From positions 1-64,000 of the forward strand of contig ML213507.1 in NCBI GenBank assembly GCA_004369045.1: a DNA stretch of 64,000 nucleotides, given 5' to 3'. This document shows positions 35,639-47,104 of the stretch, piece after piece; position 1 is the first letter of the stretch; every line of letters begins with the position of its first letter. This DNA comes from Heliocybe sulcata (lineage: Eukaryota; Basidiomycota; Agaricomycetes; Gloeophyllales; Gloeophyllaceae). The notes under the pieces were generated by a model, which saw only the letters and a program-made list of their open reading frames with translations, made no database searches and was not told the DNA's origin. The translations under genes were made by a program, and so were the position numbers.

Positions 35639-35711
35639 GCCGGGATAGCTCAGCTGGGAGAGCAACAGACTGAAGTTCTGGAGGTCCCGTGTTCAATCCA
35701 CGGTCCTGGCA
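35639..35711 (+). tRNA. tRNA-Phe (GAA), copy 2
   Basis: Base-for-base identical to the tRNA at 29045 over all 73 nt, including the A/G mismatch at the top of the anticodon stem and the TTCAATC T loop. It has the same strand and is intronless. It is followed immediately by five T (35712-35716), a normal Pol III stop. Flanking sequence is not shared beyond the gene, so this is not a large recent segmental duplication. Confidence 0.95.
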
Positions 35712-35716
35712 TTTTT
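35712..35716 (+). terminator. Pol III terminator of tRNA-Phe copy 2
   Basis: A TTTTT run lies directly after the discriminator base of the tRNA. Confidence 0.8.
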
Positions 35717-36814
35717 GCCAGCGTTTTCTTCCACGTCGCTCATATCTCGCTTCATAATTATAAGTCACTCTCGTCTTACTCGGTTTGCTTCGATCGATGA
35801 ATTCTGCGTGTGCCGGCATGCTATATTCTCTTCTATCATGTGCAGCATGAACAACAGTGCCTGCAGCCGCATGTGCTATTTGGCGCCCTCCATCGTTCGT
35901 GTATCCTTCGATGAAGTCCGAGTCCACGGTCTCGGTACGTCAAAAGACTCGAGAATCTGGACCATCAGGCAGTGTCATTCATAGTTCCCTCAAGCATCCC
36001 GAGCGACTACGCAGAGGCCCGGAGCAAACTTGTCACTGATTAGCCGCTCGTCCTATATAGTTCCATGGCTCGGTGCAATCACTGCGGCCTGCCATGCATA
36101 AACGTCCATCCAACTTTGAGCAAGATTCCTAACCAGTGGATGGAATATAGGCTCCCATTTTCTTCTATGGTCTAAGGCCTTGCGCATTCCTTCCCGCACA
36201 GAGAATACGGCGTTTTCGAGCAGAGACAGGGTGAGTCCGCAGGAGCTATCATGATCACGCAGGCTGTTTATAACGCGAACATGCTGAAGAACAACGTCTC
36301 CCGGGCGCCTACATACCGAGGCTTCGGCAAATAGTCGGAATGAAGCCCGTGTACAGCCCACTATCTCAGCTCGTATTCGGAAGGTCTTGAGTGCTCACTT
36401 GGTAGGCTTGCTGCTGGAAGTACACGCCTGCAATTCGCGGAGCTCTTCAAGCTCCGCGCAACGTTGTACCAGCGCTGAGTTTATTATTGGAGACCAAACC
36501 GCCGCTCGTCCCGATGAAGGCTGTCTCATATGACTTCCGAAGGCGTCAGGGACCCGTATGATTGGCGTTGTAAGTAAAGTCGTCAACGTGGTAAGCACGA
36601 CACTGCATTTCGTATGGTCTAATTACACGCCGCCGAATACGCTACTATGGAGGCCATTTTGTGGACGGATTACATCGGGTTCCGAAGGATGGAAGCATTA
36701 TGCGCAGCAACTCGCCCTCTGTGCCCGATTCCGAGCTGTAATCGGCGCTCGTTCGTTAGCATAAAGCTATTTCGGCCATTTTCACGCCCAGCTCTGCGAC
36801 TTCCCGACGAATCC
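35717..36814. other. Intergenic region, tRNA-Phe / membrane protein gene
   Basis: The minus strand carries two adjoining frames (36598-36395 and 36361-36053) that could be joined by a GTGAGC...ATAG intron, but the joined product soon stops and has no domain I know, so I do not call a gene. The right part is the presumed promoter of the membrane protein gene. Confidence 0.4.
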
Positions 36815-38537
36815 ATGGCTCGACCGGCTGGTATGATATTACTCTTTCTCTACCTCGGATGGCTAGTCTGCAGAGCACTCGCTATTCCCATCAATACGTC
36901 CCTTATATGCGTCCGCACGTCTGCCCTTGACGTCCTGTTATTCCTCCTAGAGAACTATATTTCCCATGCTGGTACAACTCTCGCGAGGCCCGGAGCTCAG
37001 TGGTACGACACGATGTTGTGGAAGGTTGTCGTCGTATTCGTACCGTTCGCAAGTCTGCGGTATACAATCGAGCTCATCACAGGCAAGATTCTGTCGTGGG
37101 GCAAGAAGGATGACCTCCATGCCGCGCTATCTCGTGAAGCCCTTATGGTAGTAGCGCGATCGGGAAACTGGGAGCCGCGAGTCGGGGATAGGTTCTACGT
37201 CAAAGTGCCCTCCAATTTGCGGTCTGACGACAGCACATCGTGAGTGGTCACTTAGCGAGGTATAAACTTACTGACCACATAATGAACAGCTCGCAGGATT
37301 GCCCGTCAGCGGCCCTGGCCGTGCTGCCCTGCAGGGGCATAGACGGCCAGTACCGCGCTATTCACGGGAATATGCAACTTCCACCGGGATACTGCTGGTC
37401 GGAGCTCCGAAGTGCCGACAAGGATCTGCTTCGCACTTACGAGCGTAATCCGCAAATTCACCTTTCCAAGTCATCCAGTTGGCTACAGACGTCCGTCTCC
37501 ATCGCGCAGCTGATCTTCTCTACTGTCACTCTCTATCGGACACGAGGAAGCCAGATAAACCGCTATGGCTTCGCTGCCTTCGGCCTATCGGTATTTCCCT
37601 ACACGCTCATGTCATTCGTGAACCTCTTCGGCTCCATTATACTCGGCGACTATCCTTACATGTATGTTCTCCGTACGGAGGTACTTAAGGAAGCTGGGAG
37701 ACGCGAAGGTGCCGTCTTCGACGGGTGTATTGGCTATCTTAAGCCAGATGAAGAAGGCGAAGGGAGTCCATCAGTCGACATTCACCCTGCCCGGCTGCTA
37801 GCGCTGGCGGAATCGCGTCCCTCCACTGAGGGTACTCAGGTGACTGAGAGTCCCTCCAGAATTCTTGTCGTCACAGTTGGAGAAAAGGAATGGCGTTTCA
37901 AGTTGAAGTCATCATCGGAATCGGCGCAGTACCGTTTTGAAGTCCAGCCCATAACCAACAATTCATACTTCCGGTCGTCACCTTCCACAGTTCGTATAGA
38001 GCTTACATCGATGCTCAGACTGATTTGGTCGTACGCTAAACAAGCTTCCTCGCTGTGTGCCACATTATGTCTAAGCGTGCTTTCTCAGCGGAAGAATAAT
38101 CCCGACAGTACGTTCCTCCGTCTGGCTGTGCTCACTGTGCTCACTTCTCTGCAGAACCGATAATTCAAGCGCACGAACACGCTCATGTATCCCGCGGTGA
38201 CTCTGCCTCAAGGATTTTCGCAGTATCCTTTGAGGTCATTCTTGTAGTGGTGGCCTCATTCCTGCCCTACGTCTTCATCTACCTCATGACCGGCTTCAGC
38301 AAGCAGAGCAGCACCCCGGCGCAGCAGGGCTGGCTGATGGCGTGGATATGCGTCGGCCAATTCTTCGGCGCTACTGTTGTGAGCATAAACAGGGCGGCGT
38401 TCACTAGGGCGAGGATTTGGTACAAGGTGTTTCTCATATGGGTCGTGGTGATATCCATCGTCACTTCGGTAGGAGGATACGTGCAAGTTATATCCATGTA
38501 TCTCGAATTTGGATCGTGTTCGTTGCCACCTTCGTGA
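36815..38537 (+). CDS. Uncharacterised fungal integral membrane protein
   Basis: I recognise no named family. Three exons (36815-37239, 37290-38107, 38155-38537) sum to 1626 nt, 541 residues. The start MARPAGMILLFLYLGWLVC is a signal or first membrane segment. An upstream in-frame ATG at 36647 is possible but would put a basic stretch before the signal. Next come a luminal or extracellular part, then SSSWLQTSVSIAQLIFSTVT, YGFAAFGLSVFPYTLMSFVN and the VNLFGSIILGDYPYMYVLRT segment. A soluble insert of about 130 residues (charged, Ser-rich) follows. Near the C-terminus are three more hydrophobic spans: VILVVVASFLPYVFIYL, WICVGQFFGATVVSI and VFLIWVVVISIVTSVGG. The layout recalls fungal membrane proteins annotated only as hypothetical. 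Function is unknown. Confidence 0.8.
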
Positions 38538-39648
38538 AGAGCACGTTGGACCTTCCAAGGAGAGTATTCATTCGTTTGTACATGCTGCATTACTATGCCA
38601 TTGAAGTCAATATTTGTTACACTGGGTTTGAAATGCGACAACCCAAATGAGTTCGTCACCTTGTCAGTTTTGCCTGCGACATGCGACAAGCCTGAATATT
38701 CTTCACTGCTTGCCCTCGCCGAGGTCAGTCAAGGCAATTTGGAGACATAGGGCGGGAAAAGATAGTGCGAATTTCTTCAATGGCACGGAGCTCGCCGCTG
38801 CAAGTGCGCCGACTCAGAGGTGCGTCAAACCGTACACGAAGATCGATTCTATGCTGCAGCGAGGAACGAGGGCAGCATACTAGTACCTACTGTGACTTTG
38901 AACCGTGACGCAGGTCACGGGGATTTCTCGCTTTTCGACGATGAAAGAACGTTGCTCTCGTGGGAGTCTCGACATGAAGCACTTAGCAACTTCCATTAAT
39001 TCAGTACACTTCGGTTCAGCCAGGCCAATACTAGACTGGACTCATACCGGTGAGTCCTTTTGAGCTGCAACTCTTCCCATTTGGCATCAACAACTGCACA
39101 GTGGACTCTGCTTTCAGATAAAATATCCATTAGCATACTGCCATAATAACGCGCCCGTGAATGTGTATCCTTCTAATGACTCCGGGGTGCATCATCTGCA
39201 AATACTCATAATCATGCAGGTTAGACTGGGGAGCGACGGAGGCTCACATGCAGCCGCCGAGCAATAACGGTCTGCCGTAGAACTGACGTCCAGCGTCTTC
39301 TTCAAGTTCTGAACTCCGCAGTCAAATTCTTTGTATGTATCTGCCTTGACGTATATGAATGGAGCGCCGATAGCTCATCCGATCCTACACCACAGTCGCA
39401 TATTTGACAATGGGGCATAGGACACGGCAGTGCGAACCGAATTGGGGCTGTGGACTAGTACCAGAGGATTTTGAGACACTGTCGTGGGGGAACAATTCAC
39501 CATCTCTAGAATGGCGGTAGATAAGACCAATGGGATCCTGATCGGTGAATTCTCGTGAGACGTGGCAATTATTCCTGCCTTCAAAAAGTTTCACACTTGC
39601 ATGCTGCATGATTGCGAACATAAACAGCACCTTCTCCTTACTGACGAG
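38538..39648. other. Intergenic region between convergent genes
   Basis: 1.1 kb between the stops of the membrane protein gene (+) and SDR copy 1 (-). Small frames such as 38647-38883 show no domain. Nothing else was supported. Confidence 0.5.
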
Positions 39649-40857
39649 CTAGTCAAACCATACACCCCCGTCCACTGCAAGCGTTTGTCCTGTCGACAAG
39701 TCAGTTAGCATATTTCGTCGATCGCCACACCATACCTGTCATGTAAGCGGAGTCTTTAGACGCCAAGAACGAAACGACGTTCGCCACGTCCTCCGTTTGT
39801 CCAAGACGGCCCAGGGCCGTCTGAGCAGTTAGCTGGGCGGTACATATACATTAGTAATGTTGAAGGCATATACTTATATGGGACTCGCATTGTTCAAATG
39901 AGTACCTTCTGGTACGTTCGTCCGCTCAGCTACTTCCTTGTCCGTCACGCGTACTTACAGTAGCGGGTAAGAAGAAAAAGAACGAGACAGCAAGCGCAGT
40001 AACACGCACAGAGGGGAGTATCTATGCCACCGGGAGCATATGCGTTGACGGTAATTCCGTAGGGCCCGAACTCGCATGCTATATAATCAGATGCCCTTGA
40101 CTGAACACTGGGGAGAATGACGCAGGGTTAACGTACCTGCCACTTGTGTTAACGCGCGGACGGCGAACTTACTGGACCCATACGAAGCCCACATGGGCCA
40201 GCCTGACAACGAAGGTATAGGGTCGGTAAGTGTACTGTAGCGCAAAACAGCCGCTTATTACCTTTCTTGCCCAGTATAGAGCTTGCACCTGGCGGCAACT
40301 CAATATCAAGAAAGCCTACGAGATCCCGAGCCGTACCTATTATTCTTCCACCGCGTTTCTGCTCGATCATTACCCCCGCAGCTGCCTTGTAACATAACAG
40401 GACTCCCTTAACGTTCACAGAATATACCCTATCCAATTCTTCGGTAGTGGCTGGCAAAATGTAGCGCGTCGTAAAGGAGTAAGAATCCCATAAAGAAAGC
40501 CCTTACTGTCTAGAACCGACCTGAAAGCAGCTATTCCGGCATTAGCTACCATCTAAAGGTACGTCAGCATGTGCATGGAGACGTCACCAAGCCACTTACG
40601 ACATCGAGTCCGCCCAGCTCCTGTACCACGGCTTGCACCATACTATTCACTTCATCCTCCCTCGAGACATCAGCAAAGACAGCGAGCGAACGCGACCCTA
40701 AAGCCTTGATCTCATTCGCTACCTCCTCCAGCAAAGCTTTCTGGGATGGTAGGTCGCTCACGGCGACGTCCAGCCCGTCCCTGGCTAGTCGAAGAGCAAT
40801 CGAACGCCCCATACCCTGTGCACCTCCCGTGACGAGTGCGATGCGAGGTGAGCTCAT
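39649..40857 (-). CDS. Short-chain dehydrogenase/reductase, copy 1 (diacetyl/acetoin reductase-like)
   Basis: A classical NAD(P)-dependent SDR, nearest in character to acetoin/diacetyl reductases and 3-oxoacyl-ACP reductase-like enzymes. The true substrate is open. ATG 40857 gives [20 protein letters not shown] with the TGxxxGxG cofactor loop, then [10 protein letters not shown] (NAG motif), [12 protein letters not shown], the catalytic YGSSK in [30 protein letters not shown], and the end [15 protein letters not shown] at stop 39649. Exons are split by short introns, one of which uses GTAAGG after VLD. It is tandem with a close paralogue at 41396 in the same orientation. Both have a TATA box about 47-48 bases before the ATG. 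No break was seen. Confidence 0.9.
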
Positions 40858-41395
40858 GTTTCCAACTTTGAAAGTGGAGGTAACTGGTCCTGCGTGCTCA
40901 GAGATTTATAGGCCAACCGTACGTCACATTTCGAAGAGAAGAGGAGAGGATGTCTTGTGATGAAGGTTAGCACTCGATGAGTCACGACGGATAACACTAC
41001 TTTCTCAGGGCAGAGGCGGATGCGTAAATGCGCATCTTGGTTAGCTTACTGAAGATCTTGGACAATGTTGGTACTCACATAACAAGCTAGAGGAAAACGC
41101 CTACAGCTGCCTTGTGACGGGACCGTTCTATTACAAGTCAGCTCCAGCGTTGGCAAGAATGTCAGATGGCCAAGACAGTGCGGGAGTTAGAGGGCGTATA
41201 GACGTCTGACAATGAAAATGAATAAGAATAACTGGCTTCTCAGGAGCCTCAGAAGGACCGGAGGCATCTTATCTTGGGCGTTCTCCGATGGCCGACATAC
41301 TCGATGACTGTGCATTCCATCAAACATCCGCGATAATTGCAGACCTCATGCATTCTGACAGTCAAGTATGACCGCGGAACATGGGTAAATACTCT
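40858..41395. other. Spacer between tandem SDR genes
   Basis: 538 bases holding the SDR copy 1 promoter next to its ATG and the 3' flank of copy 2. No gene or RNA was seen. Confidence 0.5.
40904..40910 (-). promoter_or_regulatory. TATA box of SDR copy 1
   Basis: TATAAAT on the minus strand starts 53 bases before the A of ATG 40857 and is followed by CTCTGAG. The same element plus CTCT(G/C)AG stands at the matching place before SDR copy 2, which supports it as a real core promoter. Confidence 0.6.
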
Positions 41396-42615
41396 TCAAT
41401 CGAACCAGATGCCTCCGTCCGCGGTCAAAGTCTGGCCTAGACATCCGTCACCACGCGTGCCGGAATGATAGTAACAACATCCTCACCAGTGATGAAAGCA
41501 GACTCCTTGGACGCCAAGAACGTGACGATGTGCGCAATCTCCTCCGGCTGTCCTATACGCCTCATCGCTGCCTGACCTGTCATCTGCACCAGGTGAAGAA
41601 GTGTATATAGTCAGTATATCACTCAGCTCGCGGAAGGGATGCACTTACGCTCTCGATATATACACCTGGCCCTGCCTGCAGGAGCTCGCCCACTCTTTCA
41701 TCCATTGCATGTACTGCGAGAGTTTCAGATTAGTAACAATAGCAGATCCCCAAATGGACGGTGTTCACATAGCGGTGTCTCGATAACACCGGGCGCATAT
41801 GCGTTGACTGTGATCCCGAACTGACCGAACTCGCACGCTGTGCCGTACATCAAATAACGTGTTAACCAATAGGCTAATAATGAGCTACCTGCAGCTTGAG
41901 TAAGAGCGCGAACAGCGAATTTACTAGATCCGTAGGTGCTACACATAGCGGCGCCTACAGAGAAACCGTTAATTAGCTCCATATCCGACAAGACCTATCA
42001 CCAATTGATATTACTTTTCTTTCCCGCAAGCGAGCATGCACCTTCATACGCACCACTGCATGTCAGGCAATTACTGCGCCGTTGAGCTAGATACGTACCT
42101 ATAATCCTTCCGCCACGGCCCTGTTCAATCATCACCTTGGCGGCTGCTTTGTAGCATAGGAGAGTTCCTTTGACGTTGGTCGAGAAGACTTCCTCCCATT
42201 CGTCCACTGTTGCTGTAGGACCTTATAGAATGTCTGAAGCGAGTTGAGCGGATCGAACATACTATCAAGGATCGGGGAGAGAACGGCTACGCCTGCGTTT
42301 GCGATCATCTGAGAATAACATCAAGCATAAATTACGCGGATGGTCTAGTATACGCACCACATCGAGCCCGCCTAATTCTTTCACAGCCGCCTGTACCATG
42401 TTATTCACGTCGTCCTCTTTCGAGACATCTGCTTCTATAGCAATGGACTTCCTGCCTAATGCCTCTATCTCCTTCACAAGCGTGTCAAGAAGAGGTCTCT
42501 TCAAGGGCAGGTCGTCGACAGCGACGTCGAGGCCATCCTTCGCCAATTGTAGCGCTATCGCACGCCCAATTCCCTGAGCGGCCCCAGTGACGATTGCGAC
42601 GCGGGTAGAGTTCAT
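41396..42615 (-). CDS. Short-chain dehydrogenase/reductase, copy 2
   Basis: Tandem paralogue of the SDR at 39649. ATG 42615 gives MNSTRVAIVTGAAQGIGRAI (cofactor loop TGAAQGIG), DVSKEDDVNNMVQAAVKELG, MIANAGVAVLSPILD, TVDEWEEVFSTNVKGTLLCY, the catalytic YGSSK in [56 protein letters not shown] and the end ITGQTLTADGGIWFD at stop 41396. Exon and intron positions match copy 1 where traced. All catalytic residues are intact in both, so both may be active. Likely cytosolic. Substrate unknown. Confidence 0.9.
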
Positions 42616-43313
42616 GATACCGGGAAATGGTCTGTACTAGCGATTTTCCTGAGCACTGAGAGATTTTTATACCGTCAGCGGCGAAGTAAACCGACAATGC
42701 CGATGTTTCGTTGCTGGTATGGCGCCTTTGGTTGCACGTTTGGTTTGTTGACATACTCAGTTTCTGCCCACCGGGAAGGCCATGCATGCTAAGCATCTCT
42801 CCCAAAGAAGATCTGCAAGTGGCCGCGAGGAGCTTGCGAATCGCTAGGCAAGAGTTGGACGAGACATGACTCAGGCTGTTCCAGGACGGGTACACAAGGC
42901 CAGCAACTGGATTGTAAAACATAGAGAAGCTTTCCAGGATGCCGAGGTCCTAAGAAATCCTGAGGACGTACGCTGAGATTGCTCTCAATGTAGGTCGTGA
43001 GGATCTCTTATACTTGCATGCCTATCTGATATCTCATTTCCGCTCTCGCCGCGACGAATCCCGGCGAGAAACAGACGAGCACAACATCTGCAGGCCAGAA
43101 ATCGTACGTATCCATTCGCCATGGAGCTGAAGCAGTAGCCAAGTCCTCAAGGTGGCAGCAAGCAGTTGAACGAGCAGAGTAGAGCGCGATGATATTATCC
43201 ACTTAAATAAGCCACAATAAGTTGTTAAACTAAGTTAATCGTCCGCATATAACCTCGCGAAAATCAAATTTAATTCTGGCACTGTCTGCCCACCGCCACC
43301 AGCACGTTCCACA
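42616..43313. other. Divergent intergenic region, SDR copy 2 / IMPDH
   Basis: Holds the promoters of SDR copy 2 (-) and IMP dehydrogenase (+). Apart from the TATA box, no element could be named. Frames here are extensions or shadows. Confidence 0.5.
42663..42671 (-). promoter_or_regulatory. TATA box of SDR copy 2
   Basis: TATAAAAAT on the minus strand, followed by CTCTCAG, lies in the same position relative to ATG 42615 as the matching element of copy 1. Confidence 0.6.
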
Positions 43314-45286
43314 ATGCCGACGAACAAGACCTACCTCGACCCTTCAAACGCTCTTGAGCACTTGAAGTCTTATGAGCGCTCTGATGGCCTGTCTGTCAAG
43401 GAGCTCATGAACTCTGCCGTGCACGGTGGACTCACGTACAACGACTTTCTTATGCTGCCTGGAAAGATTGACTTTGGCGCGCACGAAGTTGTTGCAGAGA
43501 GCAAGATTACGCGTAACGTCGTTCTGAAGACACCTTTCATGAGTAGCCCAATGGACACGGTCACGGAAGGAGACATGGCTATCGCGATGGCTGTGAGTAG
43601 GGTACGGTACACAAGTGATCGGATTTATTCATGGTTTCGCGTCGCAGTTGCTCGGAGGCATCGGCGTGATCCACCACAACCAACCTGCTGCCGCGCAAGC
43701 GGACATGGTCCGTCGTGTCAAGCGCCACGAGAACGGCTTTATCACCGATCCCGTTTGCTTGACGCCCTCGCACACCGTCGCGGATGTCCTGGAGATTAAG
43801 GAGAAGCAGGGCTTCTCCGGTATACCCATTACTGGTGCGTTATCTGGCCATTCACGCCTTTAAGATGAAACAATACTATATAACCTTCGTCCTTCCGAGT
43901 AACGCGTACTTCGTGTGATCTGCGGATACTTAGTTCTTTTTACGTTCTGAAACCCATCCCGTCGTCTGGGAACCGTGACTGACATACTCTCCAGATAGCG
44001 GCAAGCTCGGCGGTAAGCTGCTCGGTATCGTCACCAACCGCGATATCCAGTTCCGCGACCCCGAATCTCCGCTGCAGGAGGTCATGACCACAAGCCTTGT
44101 CACCGCGTACGAAGGCATCACTCTTACTGAGGCCAACGAGATACTTCGCGACTCGAAAAAGGGCAAGCTACCCATCGTCGATCGCGAGGGTCAGCTCACT
44201 TCGCTCCTCGCACGGTCTGATCTGCTCAAGAACGAGACGTACCCTCTGGCGTCTAAGCTGCCGGAGAGCAAGCAGTTGTATGCCGCCGCGGCCATCGGCA
44301 CCCGCCCCGCGGACCGCGAGCGTCTCGCTTTGCTTGTCGAAGCGGGTCTGGACATTGTGATACTAGACTCGTCCCAGGGCAACTCCATTTTCCAGATCGA
44401 GATGATCAAGTTCATTAAGTCAACGTACCCGCAGCTCGAGGTCATTGCAGGGAATGTCGTTACGCGCGAGCAGGCCGCGAGTCTCATTGCCGCAGGTGCT
44501 GACGGTCTCCGCATCGGCATGGGTTCCGGCTCGATCTGCATCACGCAGGAGGTCATGGCTGTTGGTCGGCCCCAAGCGACTGCTGTATACGCCGTAGCTG
44601 AATTTGCGAGCAAGTTCGGCGTCCCAGTCATTGCCGATGGCGGTATCAGCAATGTCGGGCACATCGTGAAGGCACTCTCGCTCGGCGCTGGTGCCGTCAT
44701 GATGGGTGGCTTACTCGCAGGGACGACCGAGGCTCCTGGTGAATATTTCTACCACGAAGGGAAGCGTGTCAAGGCCTACCGAGGCATGGGCAGTCTAGTG
44801 CGTGCTAACGACATCCATGGCTTTGTGGTTTACTGACAATCTTCGCAGGAGGCTATGGAGCAAGGCAAACCCATGCCTCCGTCCGCGCAGCGTGGGGGCT
44901 CCGGCTCTTCCTCGTCCAAGCAACCTCTCCCGAAGAAAGCCACCACCTTCGAGAACGCCGCTACCGCGCGGTACTTCTCGGAGTCCTCGGCTGTCAAGGT
45001 TGCCCAGGGTGTCTCCGGGGACGTCCAGGATAAGGGCTCCGTCAAGCAGTTCTTGCCATACCTGTATGCGGGTGTCCAGCACAGTTTGCAGGATATTGGT
45101 GTCAAGAGCATCCAGGAGCTGCAGGAGGGTGCCAAGGCTGGTAAAGTTCGGTTCGAGCTGAGGACGGCGAGTGCGCAGGTTGAAGGTGGCGTGCATGGTT
45201 TGAATTCGTGAGTCTGTTCTTCAGTCTGTCACGGGAAATGATCTTACAACTTGATTTGCAGCTATACTAAGCGTCTCTACGCTTAA
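43314..45286 (+). CDS. Inosine-5'-monophosphate dehydrogenase
   Basis: IMPDH oxidises IMP to XMP with NAD+, the committed step of guanine nucleotide synthesis, and works as a cytosolic tetramer or octamer. ATG 43314 gives [31 protein letters not shown] and [15 protein letters not shown] follow, then [13 protein letters not shown]. The CBS pair spans about residues 115-235 ([29 protein letters not shown]). The catalytic loop is [20 protein letters not shown] with the active-site Cys, and [20 protein letters not shown] and [14 protein letters not shown] follow. It ends SYTKRLYA at stop 45286. Five exons use GTGAGT or GTGCGT donors and keep phase at each join I tested. Full length, no damage. 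Probably the housekeeping copy. Gene symbol left open because fungal names differ. Confidence 0.95.
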
Positions 45287-45770
45287 CTGCATAATCTCAT
45301 ACGGTCACCGCGGGTTTGGTTCACACGTTCGGGCTTGTACTTCAATTCTATGTAGCCACATAAGTGTATGTTCTACGTCTATGCTTAATAGCGCCTTGCA
45401 CTGTTGCGCTTTCGCAGCCACTACCTTTCTTCCTTCCAGTGCTGCTCTCCAACTGGTCGCCACTCCGGTCCTTGGATTGACGGCCAGCCCGGAACTGGAC
45501 GACACGCCGTCAGATGCGCAGTGATGCATCTGCCCGTCATTCGAAATGCTTTGAGAGGCCTCTCTGATACTTCTCAGCCACACGAGTCGTCGTCAAAGCC
45601 CTATTCCGAATACCCATCTACGTCGCAAATGAGAATAGTGGCATTGCTCGTCTTTTGTCCAGGACACTGCCTCGACGCTCGGGTCCGCTGTTCAGAGAAA
45701 CCGACGTTGAGCGTGCATATCTAGTCACCGGGCTTGAGTGGGACTCGTCCAGTCTAAACTATCGTGCAGG
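45287..45770. other. Intergenic region, IMPDH / LPMO
   Basis: 484 bases holding the IMPDH 3' end and the LPMO promoter. No coding signal. I could not identify a TATA box or a carbon-source operator with confidence. Confidence 0.5.
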
Positions 45771-46822
45771 ATGCGATACCTCTCTTTCATCTTATTGTTT
45801 CTAGCTGCTCGCGCGTATGCGCACACCATCTTCCAGGTGCGGTGGTCTTCACGGTCATGAGAGTCACTAACCACGATTCATCTCTAGCGGATGTACGTCG
45901 ACGGCGTCGACCAGGGCCACCTCGCCGGCATTCGCGTGCCAGACTCTAACTGGGTAAGCTCCTTCCTGCCTTCCTAGTGCTTGACCCTCACCTCACACAT
46001 ATAACACGCAGCCCGTGATGGACCTATCGTCCAACGGTACTCGCATCTTCGTCCGCGCAGCAGTGTATCCACTTACCTTGCTTTGCGCAGACATAATATG
46101 CAACGGCGGCGTCAACCCGTACCACCTCCCGATCTCTCAAGCTGTCATCGAAGTGCCCGCCGGTGCGACGCTCACAGCAGAGTGGCACCCCACGATCGAC
46201 AACACGACGCTCGACGACTCGATCCGCGCAGACCACAAGGGTCCACTTCTCGCGTACCTGTGCGTTCAGCGCCCTTCTTGTATCCCTCACGCTGACCTCC
46301 ATAGGGCACATGTCGAGGACCCTCTCACAATGAACGTCACCAACCTCTCCTGGTTCAAAATCTACGCCTCGGGCCTCCAATCCGGCACCTGGGCGACCGA
46401 TACGCTCATCGCCAACGCCGGCAAGGTCAACTTCACCATCCCGTCCTGCATCCCGCCCGGCGCCTACCTCCTGCGGCACGAGATCATCGCGGTGCACACG
46501 GCCGAAACCTACCCAGGCGCTCAGTTCTACGTGGGTATCTCTACCTACTTCTCAGGAGTAGTGCTGAGGTGGGTATGTAGATGGAATGCGCCCAGCTCAA
46601 CATAACCAGCACCGGGTCCACACTCCCTCCGCCCTCCCTCTCCGCTTCCTTCCCGGGGGCGTACCAATCCACCGACCCTGGTATTACTGTCAACATCACT
46701 GGGATCACGGATTATATCGTCCCAGGTACGCCTCGCGCCGTTCCGAGTCTCATAATTCCTAATAACTGGACTCAGGCCCACCTGTGTTCGAATGCCCTGG
46801 ATCCTCCCGCTACCTCGTCTAG
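45771..46822 (+). CDS. AA9 lytic polysaccharide monooxygenase (former GH61)
   Basis: A secreted copper enzyme that oxidatively cleaves cellulose or related beta-glucans. ATG 45771 encodes a signal peptide ([17 protein letters not shown]), so cleavage leaves HTIFQ with the N-terminal His of the copper histidine brace. The second copper His is in [24 protein letters not shown] and GAQFYMECAQL carry the family's conserved His and axial Tyr. About 255 residues over seven exons, ending [11 protein letters not shown] at stop 46822. It is a single catalytic domain with no CBM1 linker or cellulose-binding tail. NVT, NLS and NIT-type glycosylation sites are present. All landmarks are intact. It is followed tail-to-tail by an ER chaperone gene. 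Confidence 0.93.
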
Positions 46823-47104
46823 CATACCAAATTCAGGGCGTCCTGTCTTGCTCAACTCTGAGGGTCTGGTTCACCGCGAGGACGATAATGTACATAGAGC
46901 TCAAAAAGACCACCGAGTCTTAAGCTTCACATGTTGGTATACAACTATAAATTGCGATATGTACAATGCCTACACTACCAGATCAAACTAATGCAACAAA
47001 AACAAATGACACCTCTCTAGATACTCGTCCGAGTCCGTCCGCTCCCCAACCTCAAACCACAGAGTACACAAACCAACACACCGCGCATCCACCTCTCAGC
47101 CCAC

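Noticed and set aside
43579-43829. Minus-strand frames inside IMPDH and other enzyme genes
   Set aside because: They mirror the codon bias of the true + strand exons and vanish at the exon borders.
39649-45286. SDR-SDR-IMPDH as a mycophenolate-like cluster with a self-resistance IMPDH
   Set aside because: No polyketide synthase or prenyltransferase lies nearby, and the IMPDH keeps an ordinary housekeeping sequence.
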